Positions 44,393 to 53,071 of a DNA stretch of 64,000 bases are shown here, piece after piece. This DNA comes from Planctomycetota bacterium. GTDB lineage: Bacteria > Planctomycetota > UBA8742 > UBA2392. Location: the NCBI GenBank assembly GCA_020638675.1, contig JACKID010000001.1, positions 2,728,001-2,792,000 on the forward strand, written 5' to 3'. Made by a program: the position numbers and the translations under genes. Under the pieces are notes generated by a model. The model had not been told where the DNA came from. It ran no database searches and saw only the letters and a program-made list of their open reading frames with translations. Position 1 is the first letter of the stretch, and each line of letters opens with the position of its first letter.

Positions 44393-45325
44393 CTACAGCT
44401 CTATTTCCATGCCTTCCCGCGCGGCGAAGAACTCCGTTTCCGGGGCCTCCTTGCTCGCCATCGGCAGGTAGCTTTCCTTCATTAAACGGTCGAGCGCGTC
44501 ATCGGTTCGCGTGGGATCGTGATGGGTGAACGCCATGCGCTTGACCGCCGCCTGCCTGGCGAGCCCGATGTTGAATTCGAAGTAGCTGTGGCCCCAGCCG
44601 CGCTTGGACAGCGCGGGGTTGTCGTTGCTCTCGTATTCGGCTTGCGTGTAGGTGGTGTCGATGGCGATCAGGTCCGCGCCGCGGCAGAACTCGACCATGC
44701 GGTGGTTCATGATGCGGAACAGCTCGCGCGTGTCGCCGGGGCGATCGTCGGTGCTGGTCTTGGCCCACGGCTCGTGGTCCCCGGTGAAGATGAAGCTCTT
44801 GCCGTCGGCCTCAACGCGATAGGCGATGCAGTAGACGGGGTGGTTGGTCAGTTTCAGGGTGACCTTCACGCCGTCGGCCAGCTCAAGGCTTTTTTCGACG
44901 CCGTCCGGGAAGCGCTTGTTCCAGTCCTCGTAGCTGACGACGTTGTCGAGCATGGTGTTCTCGACCGGAAAGTAGCTGTAGGTCATCTGGTCGCGCATCA
45001 CCTGCTCAAAGCTTTTGCCTTCGCGCAGCGGGCCGATGCCCATCACCTGCACCTTGCTGCCGGGCGTGTAGATCGGCACGAAGAACGGGAAGCCGTGGAT
45101 GTGGTCCCAGTGGGTGTGCGTGACCAGCAGCTTGATATCGAACGGCGGCTTGGAAGTCTTCATCAACTGGTCGCCGAGCGCGCGAATGCCGGTGCCCGCG
45201 TCGATGATGATCAGCGGGCCGCTGTCGCGAATCACCTGGATGCACGTGGTGTTGCCGCCGTAGCGGGCCGTTTCCGGCCCCGGCGTGGGAAGGCTGCCGC
45301 GTACTCCCCAGAAGCGGATCTTCAT
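44393..45325 (-). CDS. Metallo-beta-lactamase-fold hydrolase
   Basis: The 310-residue protein begins MKIRFWGVRGSLPTPGPETARYGGNTTC and has metal ligands H70-T-H72-W-D74-H75, a later FTGDHEP, a GADLIAIDTTYTQAEY stretch and FTHHDPTRTDD. The first segment is typical of the group that includes phosphodiesterase-like MBL enzymes. The substrate is unknown; a cyclic nucleotide or phosphodiester is possible. Confidence 0.9.
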   Translation of the reverse strand: MKIRFWGVRGSLPTPGPETARYGGNTTCIQVIRDSGPLIIIDAGTGIRALGDQLMKTSKPPFDIKLLVTHTHWDHIHGFPFFVPIYTPGSKVQVMGIGPLREGKSFEQVMRDQMTYSYFPVENTMLDNVVSYEDWNKRFPDGVEKSLELADGVKVTLKLTNHPVYCIAYRVEADGKSFIFTGDHEPWAKTSTDDRPGDTRELFRIMNHRMVEFCRGADLIAIDTTYTQAEYESNDNPALSKRGWGHSYFEFNIGLARQAAVKRMAFTHHDPTRTDDALDRLMKESYLPMASKEAPETEFFAAREGMEIEL

Positions 45326-45386
45326 GCAGTCCTTTCGGAGTGCCGAACGATAGCAGCATTATGCAGGTTCGCGCCACCCCTTCGCA

Positions 45387-47345
45387 TCAGGACCCCCACT
45401 CATAGTCCGCCAGCGACGGCGGTGCGGGGTCGGCGCTGGAGTCGTAGACGCGAATCCAGACCGGCGTTTCCATATTGCCCGGGTCGTAGCGGAACTCGAG
45501 CACGCCCTTGCCCTGGTGCGATTCGAAGCGCAGGTACACCGGCTCGCCGTCCGTGGTGCGCGACGCGGCCGACGCCTCGCCGAACGCCGCCGTCACGTGC
45601 TCGCGCGAGAAGCCTTCCGCCGCAGAGAGATCGTGGCTGCCGAACGCCACCGACAGGTTCTCAAACTGGCGCGCGGCGGTGTCGGAATACCCGGGGCCCG
45701 GGACGGTCACCGACGTGATGCGCGATTCAGACGTGTCGTCGTACGTGACAATCCAGCCGCGTGACTTGCTCTGCAACTGGCGCCCGGCTTCGTTCTTGCG
45801 CCCGCGGAAGTCCTCAATCGAATCCAGGCGCGCGCCGAGCAGCACGTCGGCCACACCTTGCTCGGAGACCGAGGTCAAGGCCACCTTGCTGCCGACGACC
45901 GATTGCCAGCCCAGGTGAATGCCCCACGCGATCACGCCCAGCACGACAAGCACGCCGAGCCAGGTCGCGACCGGCTTGAGCATGCCCGGCTTGGCGATCT
46001 GGTTGGCGTCGATGTAGTCCTGCGCGAGCGCGATCCGGTCCGTCGGCGTCGCCGGCGCCTTCTGGCCGCGCACGCTGTCCTTGCGCAGCACCTGCAGCTC
46101 GGACGCATCCTCTTCGCGACCGGGCATGTGGACCTCGATCTGGTCCGTGCCGGCCGCGCGGCGCACGATCGTGTTCACCTGGCTTGCGGGAATGTGGAAC
46201 GAGCCGGATGCGGGGCGATCCTCGCGCTCGATCTTGCGTGAGCCTGCGCGGGTCGCCTCGCGCTTGCTTTCCTTTCCGGAGTTCTCGAGTTGCTCACGCA
46301 GCTTCACTACCTCAAGCGCCAGCTCGCGGCGCAGGTCGTCGTCGGGCAGGCGGTCCGCCAGCGCCTTCAGCTCGGGGTTGCTGCGTTCGCGGTTCCGGGC
46401 GCTGGGGCGGCTGGTGAAGTAGTCGTCGGCCAGCAGGTACGTCGAGTCGTCATCCTTGTCGGGCAACGCGGGGACAGCCAAAGTGTCGGAGCCACTGACC
46501 ACGACGCTGTCGCGCACCGTCACCGGCGGCGGCGTGGCGTTGATCGAAGTCGTTCGCGACGAGCCGGATTGCGGCACCGGCGTATCGTGCCAGGGCGCGG
46601 GCGTTTCGTTGCCAACCGGGTGCACCGGCTTGTCGCCCGTCGTGCCGCTGAAGCGGCTGATGGTCGGCGCGCTGTCGTCATCGTCGACTACCTGCACGAT
46701 GCTGTCACGAATGGGCGGCGTGATGATCGTGTCGGCGCTGGATGCCTCATCATCGCCCGTATCGAGGCTGTCGCTTTCGAGCACCGGCGCGAGTTCCTGT
46801 GAGTCGCTTGGGTCGGGGGGCCGCTTGACCTCGCGGCGCTGATCATCGATGGCCGCCCACATGCCGCTGCTCTGGTGGCTCTTGCGCGGCTCGACCTTCA
46901 GGCGGTGGCCGCGTTCCGGCACCTCGGTGTCCACGTCGCGCGCCTTGGGCACGACTTCCGTGGCCGCGCCCTGGGGCACGTCTTTCTCGATGGTGAGGTC
47001 GGTCGGGCGCTCCGACTTGTTCTCTTTCTCGATCGAAATCTCGGTCGGGCGGTCGGAGTGGTCCCGCACGGCCGCGCGGATCGCGGTGCGCGCCGATGAC
47101 TGGTCGGCCTCATCGACACTCTCGCGCGTCGTGACGGAGGTCGCACGGCGCGAGACGATCCGCGTCATGCGCTCGTGCTGCTTTCGGAAGAGGTCGATCT
47201 TCTTGTGGACCAGCTTGCGATGCGCTTCGGTCAGCGCGTCGTCGGTCAGCAAAGGCTCAAGCAGCCGCCGGGCGTCGCCGTGCTTGCCGGCATCAGCCAG
47301 GGCTTCCGCCTCGCGGATCTTGCGGACGATGACAAGCGTGTCCAT
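45387..47345 (-). CDS. Large membrane-anchored protein with disordered cytoplasmic half
   Basis: The 652-residue protein has an N-terminal helical segment (1-60, VRKIREAEALADAGKHGDARRLLEPLL, TPR-like) and a long charged, probably disordered region (about 65-440). That region contains a short repeat (RPTEISIEKE and RPTDLTIEKD). One transmembrane helix near 505-530 (VATWLGVLVVLGVIAWGIHLGW) and an exported domain of about 120 residues follow. Many Thr sites in the cytoplasmic part could be kinase targets for the FHA proteins (speculative). No family is recognised. Confidence 0.7.
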   Translation of the reverse strand: MDTLVIVRKIREAEALADAGKHGDARRLLEPLLTDDALTEAHRKLVHKKIDLFRKQHERMTRIVSRRATSVTTRESVDEADQSSARTAIRAAVRDHSDRPTEISIEKENKSERPTDLTIEKDVPQGAATEVVPKARDVDTEVPERGHRLKVEPRKSHQSSGMWAAIDDQRREVKRPPDPSDSQELAPVLESDSLDTGDDEASSADTIITPPIRDSIVQVVDDDDSAPTISRFSGTTGDKPVHPVGNETPAPWHDTPVPQSGSSRTTSINATPPPVTVRDSVVVSGSDTLAVPALPDKDDDSTYLLADDYFTSRPSARNRERSNPELKALADRLPDDDLRRELALEVVKLREQLENSGKESKREATRAGSRKIEREDRPASGSFHIPASQVNTIVRRAAGTDQIEVHMPGREEDASELQVLRKDSVRGQKAPATPTDRIALAQDYIDANQIAKPGMLKPVATWLGVLVVLGVIAWGIHLGWQSVVGSKVALTSVSEQGVADVLLGARLDSIEDFRGRKNEAGRQLQSKSRGWIVTYDDTSESRITSVTVPGPGYSDTAARQFENLSVAFGSHDLSAAEGFSREHVTAAFGEASAASRTTDGEPVYLRFESHQGKGVLEFRYDPGNMETPVWIRVYDSSADPAPPSLADYEWGS

Positions 47346-47414
47346 GCGGCTCGCGATAAGGGTCAGGTTGCTGACACAGGTTAGTTCTAATACGCCCGCC
47401 GACCAGAAGTGAGG

Positions 47415-48260
47415 CTAGGCGCCCCGCAGTTGGCGCTCGATGTCGCGGCCCCAGGGTGTGTAGTTCGACTCTGTGCCGGACAGCTCGGCGCGCAGCTCTT
47501 CGTGAATGCGTCCGTTGCTGGCGACGATGTTCGCGCCGAACAGCCAGTCGTCGCCCCCGGCAAAGTCGGTCAGCTTGCCGCCTGCCTCGGTGACCAGCAG
47601 GCAGCCGGCGGCGCAGTCCCACGGCTTGAGGTACGGCTCCCAGTATCCGTCAAAGCGGCCTGCCGCGACGTAGGCCAGGTCCAGGCTGGCAGCGCCGGGG
47701 CGGCGGATGTCGTGGCACTTCAGGATCAGACGCCCGAAGTTGTCGACGTTGTTGCGCTCGACCTCGTTGCGGACGTAGGCGAATCCGGTGGCCAGAATGG
47801 AGTGCGCGACGTCCGGCGTGTCGCTGACCTTCAGACGCTTGCCATTCAGCGTCGCGCCGGCCCCGGCCTCAGCGATGAAGCGCTCCCGCAGGTAGGGCGC
47901 CTCGACCAGCCCCAATACGGGTTTGCCCTTGTGCCAGCAGCCGACGCTGGCGGCGAAGAACGGGAAGCTGCGGGCGAAGTTGGTGGTGCCGTCCACGGGG
48001 TCGATGATCCAGACCCAGTCGCTGTCCTTCAGGTTTGCGCCTGTCTCTTCGCCGAGGATGCCGTGCTCGGGGAACCGGCTGCGGATGGCGTCGATGATCG
48101 CGGCTTCCGATTCAGAGTCGGCTACTGTCAGCAAGTCACGATGACGCTCGCCCTTATGCTCGACCTGGCCGGATTCCAGCTTGTCGAAGTACTTCAGCTG
48201 GATCTCGTCCACGCGCTCGGCGATGGTCGTAAGAAGCTGTATGTCCGGCACTTGTGTCAT
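47415..48260 (-). CDS. Inositol monophosphatase-family phosphatase
   Basis: The 281-residue Mg-dependent sugar/inositol phosphatase has motifs GEE at 70-72, WIIDPVDGTTNFARSFPFFAASVG at 85-108, and the C-terminal WEPYLKPWDCAAGCLLVTEAGG. Substrates in the family include inositol-1-phosphate, fructose-1,6-bisphosphate and PAP. ATG 48260 is chosen; the frame stays open upstream to a TTG at 48362, but that stretch lies antisense to the candidate RNA gene and lacks a ribosome site. Confidence 0.92.
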   Translation of the reverse strand: MTQVPDIQLLTTIAERVDEIQLKYFDKLESGQVEHKGERHRDLLTVADSESEAAIIDAIRSRFPEHGILGEETGANLKDSDWVWIIDPVDGTTNFARSFPFFAASVGCWHKGKPVLGLVEAPYLRERFIAEAGAGATLNGKRLKVSDTPDVAHSILATGFAYVRNEVERNNVDNFGRLILKCHDIRRPGAASLDLAYVAAGRFDGYWEPYLKPWDCAAGCLLVTEAGGKLTDFAGGDDWLFGANIVASNGRIHEELRAELSGTESNYTPWGRDIERQLRGA

Positions 48261-48298
48261 CAGTCGCGTCGTTCGCAGAAATCGGAAGAATGCGGAGC

Positions 48299-48325
48299 TT
48301 GCCGCACCCAGTTGATCGTTATATT
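48299..48325 (+). promoter_or_regulatory. Promoter of the candidate small RNA
   Basis: TTGCCG at 48299-48304 and TATATT at 48320-48325, spaced by 15 bases, form a plausible sigma-70 type promoter. The predicted start, near 48332, is three bases before the first stem of the RNA. Confidence 0.45.
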
Positions 48326-48331
48326 CTCTGA

Positions 48332-48447
48332 ATGCCGGGGTTGGGGATTTGTCCTCCTCCAAGTTTCGACAGGTTTCTGCCGAAATGTGCCTCCCTCAAC
48401 ACCGGTTGTAGTAGCGGGCCGCACTCCTCAGGCGGCCCGCTTTTTTT
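48332..48447 (+). ncRNA. Candidate structured small RNA with intrinsic terminator
   Basis: Stem P1 pairs 48335-48346 with 48394-48405 (12 pairs, one G.A mismatch, one G-U). Inside it, P2 pairs 48364-48372 with 48377-48385 (one A.C mismatch, GTTT loop). A terminator pairs GCGGGCCGC (48414-48422) with GCGGCCCGC (48432-48440) and is followed by seven T. The unpaired stretch TCCTCCTCC at 48352-48360 and CTCCC near 48391-48395 are complementary to GGAGG ribosome sites. No plus-strand gene lies before the terminator. It is antisense to the leader of the IMPase gene. It does not match SRP RNA, tmRNA or RNase P RNA as I know them. Confidence 0.6.
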
Positions 48448-48471
48448 AACCAATCAGTTGTTTACCACAGG

Positions 48472-49566
48472 TCAGGCCGCAGGCTCCGGCTCGTTCTTGC
48501 TGAGCAGTTCCTCGGCCTTCTCGCTCGACATTTTGGCGATTTCCTCGATCTTGCCCCGGGTCGCCGCGAGCAGTTCTTCCAGCGCCTTCTTCTGCTCGGC
48601 CGTCTTGAACTGGACGGTCGAAAGCGCCTTGCTGGCACGCTCCCACTGGGCGTGGAACATGCCGATGTCGGTTGAGCCCTGCTTGATCAGGTGCTTGTTC
48701 AGGACGCGCTCCGGCGGTTGGCGCAGGTTGCGCACCAGGCCCAGCTTCTCGAAGCCCTTCAGGATGTAGTAGGTCATGTCCACTTCGTACCAGTAGAAGC
48801 CCTGGCGCGCGGCCGCCTGGTAGTGGTGGTGGTTGTTGTGCCAGCCCTCGCCGCCGGTCAGCAGCGCGATCAGCAGGTTGTTGCGGCTAGTGTCGCGCGT
48901 GGCGAAACGGCGGCTGCCGAACACGTGCGCCAGCGAGTTCACCGTGAACGTCCCGTGCCACAGCAGGATGGTCGAAAGGAAGAAGCCGATGATGCAGTAG
49001 CCGGCGGCGTCCATCCACGCGGCCGAGCCTACGTGGCCGGTCCAGCGCGAGATGCCGTAGCCCATGAAGAACACGAGCGTAGCCAGCACGGTGCCCGGCA
49101 CGAACTCGTGCTTGTTCAGCCACTTGAGCTCGGGGTTGTCCTTGAAGTCGGGAATCAGCTCCCAGCGCGTGTCGAAGTGGACCTTGCACAGGAACCACTG
49201 CATATGGCTCCACATGAAGCCGCGCTTGGGTGAGTGGACGTCTTCCGGCTGGTCGGAGTACTTGTGGTGATGGCGATGGTGCGCCGCCCACCACAGCACG
49301 CCGCGCTGGAACGAAGTCGTGCCCCCGAGCGCCATCAGGAACTGCATCACGCGTCCCATCTGGTAGCTGCGGTGTGAGAAGTAGCGATGGTAGCCGCCCG
49401 TGATAAAGAACACGCGCGCATAGTACAGCACCACCATCACGATCCACGCGGACCAGTGAACGCCGGTCCAGATCGCTGCCAGCGGCAGCAGGTGCACGAT
49501 CCAGAATGGAAGCGTGCGGAGCCAGTCAATCTTCTCTTCCGGCCCCAAATCGAAAGTTCTCGCCAT
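48472..49566 (-). CDS. Acyl-CoA / fatty acid desaturase (membrane diiron, SCD-like)
   Basis: The 364-residue membrane enzyme has the three His boxes: H60-R-Y-F-S-H65, H96/H97-R-H-H-H (AAHHRHHHKYSD) and the late GWHNNHHHY. About four hydrophobic helices surround them. It inserts a double bond, usually at position 9 of C16/C18 acyl chains, using O2. The C-terminal 60 residues form a charged helix not found in all members. ATG 49566 is preferred over an open upstream stretch. The divergent MarR gene may control it. Confidence 0.93.
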   Translation of the reverse strand: MARTFDLGPEEKIDWLRTLPFWIVHLLPLAAIWTGVHWSAWIVMVVLYYARVFFITGGYHRYFSHRSYQMGRVMQFLMALGGTTSFQRGVLWWAAHHRHHHKYSDQPEDVHSPKRGFMWSHMQWFLCKVHFDTRWELIPDFKDNPELKWLNKHEFVPGTVLATLVFFMGYGISRWTGHVGSAAWMDAAGYCIIGFFLSTILLWHGTFTVNSLAHVFGSRRFATRDTSRNNLLIALLTGGEGWHNNHHHYQAAARQGFYWYEVDMTYYILKGFEKLGLVRNLRQPPERVLNKHLIKQGSTDIGMFHAQWERASKALSTVQFKTAEQKKALEELLAATRGKIEEIAKMSSEKAEELLSKNEPEPAA

Positions 49567-49717
49567 GCGGATAGCCCTTAAACTGGAAACACCTCGGCCC
49601 ACCCCGGCCAATGAGGATGCGACAGTGTAGCGTGCATTGCCCGGCGGGGTAGACAATTACTGACCCAACGGTCACCCGGGAATTGCGCCGCCGCGCCCGT
49701 GGTCTAGAATCGGTTGT

Positions 49718-50158
49718 ATGGCCAAACAACTGAAACAGACCGCGGACGAGATTGCGCTGGCCTGCCTCGCCAGCCGCACCCGTTTGCTGAGCCGCGTAGT
49801 CACCGGCATCTACGACGACGCGCTGCGCAACGTGGGGCTGACCTCGGCGCAGATGACCATCCTCGTCGCGCTGGAGCATACCGGCGGCGTACAGCCGGCC
49901 GCGCTGTGCGAGGCGCTGAAGCTCGACAAATCCACGTTGAGCCGCAATGTCGACCGGATGGAACGCAACGGCTGGATCGAAAAGTCCCCGGGTGCGGACG
50001 CTCGCTCGCACTCCCTCACGCTTACGGACGCGGGTCGCGACAAACTCGGCGAAGCCATCCCCTACTGGCGCACCGCACAGGTCATGGCGGAAGAGACGCT
50101 CGGGAAGGGCGGCATGGACACGCTGTACAAGGTCAGCAAGCGCCTGCGCGGATTCTGA
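49718..50158 (+). CDS. MarR-family transcriptional regulator
   Basis: This 146-residue winged-helix repressor has GLTSAQMTILVALEHTGGVQPAALCEALKLDKSTLSRNVDRMERNGWIEKS (helix-turn-helix) and the wing GADARSHSLTLTDAGRDKL. It sits 62 bases before a membrane-protein gene, with a palindrome between them, and 151 bases from the divergent desaturase start. It may respond to a hydrophobic or phenolic ligand. Confidence 0.92.
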   Translation: MAKQLKQTADEIALACLASRTRLLSRVVTGIYDDALRNVGLTSAQMTILVALEHTGGVQPAALCEALKLDKSTLSRNVDRMERNGWIEKSPGADARSHSLTLTDAGRDKLGEAIPYWRTAQVMAEETLGKGGMDTLYKVSKRLRGF

Positions 50159-50163
50159 TTTCT

Positions 50164-50177
50164 GTTGCATGTACAAC
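50164..50177. promoter_or_regulatory. Candidate MarR-type operator
   Basis: GTTGCATGTACAAC is an interrupted palindrome (GTTGnAnnTnCAAC) of the size MarR proteins bind. It lies 6 bases after the marR-type stop and 43 bases before the next start. Confidence 0.4.
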
Positions 50178-50219
50178 TAGTGTGGGGTAAACCGGCTGTC
50201 GTCGCGCGGAGGACTTGGC

Positions 50220-50957
50220 ATGCCCCAGCCAATCGTGGACGTGTTCTTCATCCTTCTGGTTCTTGCATGCGCCGCGCTGGTGCTGCGTGCCGTCAACGTC
50301 GCCTGGCGCGGCCAGCCGTCGCGCGGACGCTCGGTTGCCATTGCCGCGCTGGCCATCATGACATGGCTTGGGTTCACGGCCGGGATTGCGTTTTCCGGGC
50401 TGCTGACGCCTTCGCCGGAAGGCGTCCCGCCGAACTTGCCAGTGCTGGTGTTCACGATGGTCAGCATGCTTGCGCTGACTCTTGGACCAGTTGGCAAACG
50501 CGTGATCTCGACATGGGACGCCCCCAGGCTGATCGGGTTTCAGGTCTTTCGCGTGCCCGTGGAGCTGGTGCTGTTCATGCTCGCGGTCAACGGCGTAGGC
50601 CCGGAGCTGCTCAGCTTTGAAGGCCGCAACTTCGACATTATCACGGGCCTGACCGCGCCGCTGGCGGCGTGGCTGGTCTGGAAACGCCCGAGCAAGGTGC
50701 TGGTCATCGGCTGGAATCTGCTCGGGCTTGCGCTGCTTGCCAATGTGCTGGTGCACGCCGTGCTGTCCATGCCCGGGCCGATGCAGAAGATCTTTGTGCA
50801 ACCCGGGCCGGAGATCGTCGCCGGTTTCCCCTACATCTGGCTGCCCGCGTTCCTGGTGCCGCTTGCCTTCGCGGGCCACGTACTGAGTTTGCGCCAGGCG
50901 CTGAAACCCGCTGCGGCGTTTGCCGGCACGCCAAAGCCCAAAGTAGCAACTGCGTAA
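50220..50957 (+). CDS. Polytopic membrane protein
   Basis: The 245-residue protein has about seven hydrophobic helices (for example FFILLVLACAALVLRAV, LPVLVFTMVSMLALTLG, PSKVLVIGWNLLGLALLANVLVHAVLS, WLPAFLVPLAFAGHVLSL). No transporter or enzyme signature is recognised. It follows the MarR gene and is probably its target, so a role in response to the MarR ligand is likely. Confidence 0.75.
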   Translation: MPQPIVDVFFILLVLACAALVLRAVNVAWRGQPSRGRSVAIAALAIMTWLGFTAGIAFSGLLTPSPEGVPPNLPVLVFTMVSMLALTLGPVGKRVISTWDAPRLIGFQVFRVPVELVLFMLAVNGVGPELLSFEGRNFDIITGLTAPLAAWLVWKRPSKVLVIGWNLLGLALLANVLVHAVLSMPGPMQKIFVQPGPEIVAGFPYIWLPAFLVPLAFAGHVLSLRQALKPAAAFAGTPKPKVATA

Positions 50958-50970
50958 CTACTAGCTCGCA

Positions 50971-51017
50971 CAGAGACCACAGAGCGCGCAGAGAACTGCC
51001 CTGCTCTGTGGTCTCTG
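50971..51017. repeat. CACAGAG-unit hairpin
   Basis: Perfect 15-base arms, CAGAGACCACAGAGC (50971-50985) and its complement (51003-51017), enclose a 17-base loop. Further CGCAGAG units extend both sides. It lies between the membrane-protein gene and typA. Confidence 0.85.
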
Positions 51018-51116
51018 CGTGCTCTGCGCGAGATGCAGTTGCAGTCCCTGCCGCCTGCCGTGCCATTGCGGTGAAGCGGCGCTTCGCTACCCTACCGCAC
51101 CTTTTGGTAGGACATC

Positions 51117-52937
51117 ATGCGCCGCGAAGACATACGTAACATCGCAGTTGTAGCCCACGTCGACCACGGCAAGACCACACTCGTTGACGGGTTCCTCGAA
51201 GCGGCAAACTTCTTCGGGCACAAGTCCGAGCACGAAGAAGCGTTCATGGACAGCAACCCCCTCGAGCGCGAGCGCGGCATCACCATTCTTGCCAAGAACG
51301 TCTCCTTCAAGTGGAAGGGCGTGAAGGTCAATCTGATCGACACGCCGGGCCACGCCGACTTCGCCGGCGAAGTCGAGCGCGTGCTCAGCATGGCTGACGG
51401 CTGCTTCCTGCTGGTGGACGCGGCGGAAGGCCCGATGCCGCAGACCAAGTTCGTGCTGCGCAAGGCGCTCGCCCACGACCTGAAGCCGCTGGTGGTCGTC
51501 AACAAGATTGACCGCCCGGATGCTCGCTGCCTGGAAGTGCTGGACGAAGTTTTCCAGCTGTTCATCGACCTCGGCGCCGACGACGAGCAGCTCGATTTCC
51601 CGGTCATTTACGCCAGCGGGCGCGACCGCGTCGCCAGCCTCGACCCCGCTCAGCGCGGCGAGAACCTGATCCCGCTGATGGACGCGATGATCGACAAGAT
51701 CCCCGGCCCGGAAGTCCAGCCGGAAAAGCCGTTCCAGGTGCAGATCACCAATTTCCTGTTCGACCAGTTTGTCGGGCGCGTCGGCATCGGGCGCATCATG
51801 CGCGGCACTCTGCACGCGCGCGACCAGGTCGCCGTCGTAAAGCGCGAAGGCGACGTGATCAAGCGCCAGGCCAAGCAGGTGCAGGTGTTCGACGGCCTGA
51901 AGCGTGTCGAAGTGGACGAAGTGAGCGCGGGCGACATCGTCGCGATTGTCGGGCTCGACGACATCGACATCGGCGACACCGTGGCCGACATCGAGCACCC
52001 GGAAGCATTGCCGCCCGTGCCGATCGACGAGCCGACGATCACCATGGAATTCAAGGTGAACGACTCGCCGTTCGCGGGCCAGGAAGGCGAGTACGTAACC
52101 AGCAGGCAGGTCCGCGACCGCCTCGAGCGCGCGGCCGAGGCCGACGTCGCCCTGCGCGTGAACACCGGCGACTCGGCCGACAGCTTTAAAGTCATGGGCC
52201 GCGGCACGCTGCACCTCGGGATTCTCGTCGAGAACATGCGCCGCGAAGGCTACGAGTTCGCGATCGGCGCGCCGGAAGTGATCATCCACGAAGTGGACGG
52301 CCACAAAGAAGAGCCGTGGGAAGATGCGGTCGTGGACGTTCCGGCAGTGCATGCGGGCAAGGTGATTGAGCTACTGGGCTCGCGCCAGGGGCAGATGACC
52401 CACATGGAAAACCATGGCCAGCGCACGGTGATTCACTTTGAAGTGCCGTCGCGCGGGTTGATCGGCATGCGCACGCGCATCCTGACGGCGACGCAGGGCG
52501 AAGCCATTTTCAGCCACCGGTTCCGCGAATACAAACGCATGGCCGGCGAGATCACGCACCGCCAGCGCGGGGCGATGATCGCGACAGACCCGGGGCGCAT
52601 CACCAGCTTCGCGCTGGATGGATTGAACGACCGCGGCGACTTTTTCACCGAGGTCGGCGACCCGATCTACGTCGGGCAGGTGGTCGGCGAGCACTGCCGC
52701 GACGGCGACATCAACGTGAACGCCTGCCGCACCAAGCAGCTGAACAACATCCGCAGCTCGACCAAGGAAGCCTTCACCAAGCTCAAGACCCGCCGCGACA
52801 TGAGCCTCGAAGAGGCCATGGAATGGATCGAGCAGGATGAACTGGTGGAAGTAACACCCAAGGCCTACCGCATCCGCAAACGCGAGCTGAACGAAAGTTT
52901 AAGGAAGCGCGCCAAGAAAGCCGCCGCTGCGAGCTAA
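51117..52937 (+). CDS. typA: GTP-binding protein TypA/BipA
   Basis: This 606-residue translational GTPase is a ribosome-assembly and stress factor. The G1 motif AHVDHGKT starts at residue 13; ERERGITI, DTPGHADF and NKIDRP follow. The EF-G-like domains and the BipA-specific C-terminus are complete (RSSTKEAFTKLKTRRDMSLEEAMEWIEQDELVEVTPKAYRIRKREL). Its length matches the family. It stands directly upstream of the lower-GC island. Confidence 0.96.
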   Translation: MRREDIRNIAVVAHVDHGKTTLVDGFLEAANFFGHKSEHEEAFMDSNPLERERGITILAKNVSFKWKGVKVNLIDTPGHADFAGEVERVLSMADGCFLLVDAAEGPMPQTKFVLRKALAHDLKPLVVVNKIDRPDARCLEVLDEVFQLFIDLGADDEQLDFPVIYASGRDRVASLDPAQRGENLIPLMDAMIDKIPGPEVQPEKPFQVQITNFLFDQFVGRVGIGRIMRGTLHARDQVAVVKREGDVIKRQAKQVQVFDGLKRVEVDEVSAGDIVAIVGLDDIDIGDTVADIEHPEALPPVPIDEPTITMEFKVNDSPFAGQEGEYVTSRQVRDRLERAAEADVALRVNTGDSADSFKVMGRGTLHLGILVENMRREGYEFAIGAPEVIIHEVDGHKEEPWEDAVVDVPAVHAGKVIELLGSRQGQMTHMENHGQRTVIHFEVPSRGLIGMRTRILTATQGEAIFSHRFREYKRMAGEITHRQRGAMIATDPGRITSFALDGLNDRGDFFTEVGDPIYVGQVVGEHCRDGDINVNACRTKQLNNIRSSTKEAFTKLKTRRDMSLEEAMEWIEQDELVEVTPKAYRIRKRELNESLRKRAKKAAAAS

Positions 52938-53004
52938 CTAGCTCCTTCGCCAAACTCACGGCCACGGACAGGCCAAAAGGCTAGCCGCGAAAACGCCGAT
53001 ACAA

Positions 53005-53046
53005 ACGAACAGGAACGATTGCATTGTTCGTACCGTTTTTCATACT
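53005..53046 (+). promoter_or_regulatory. Promoter and palindromic operator of the lower-GC island
   Basis: Perfect 7-base arms ACGAACA (53005-53011) and TGTTCGT (53025-53031) bracket a -35-like TTGCAT (53019-53024). CATACT at 53041-53046 is a -10 candidate, 16 bases downstream. The arrangement suggests repression by a dimeric protein. No regulator is encoded in the island itself. Confidence 0.5.
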
Positions 53047-53071
53047 CTGATTAGCTAAAGGGCGATGCGTC

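Noticed and set aside
48261..48362. N-terminal extension of the IMPase to a TTG at 48362
   Set aside because: The added 34 residues lack family similarity and a ribosome site, and the DNA fits the structured plus-strand RNA better.
48414..48447. Terminator of the desaturase gene (minus strand)
   Set aside because: The T-run follows the hairpin on the plus strand. Read on the minus strand the A-run precedes it, which is the wrong polarity for the desaturase.
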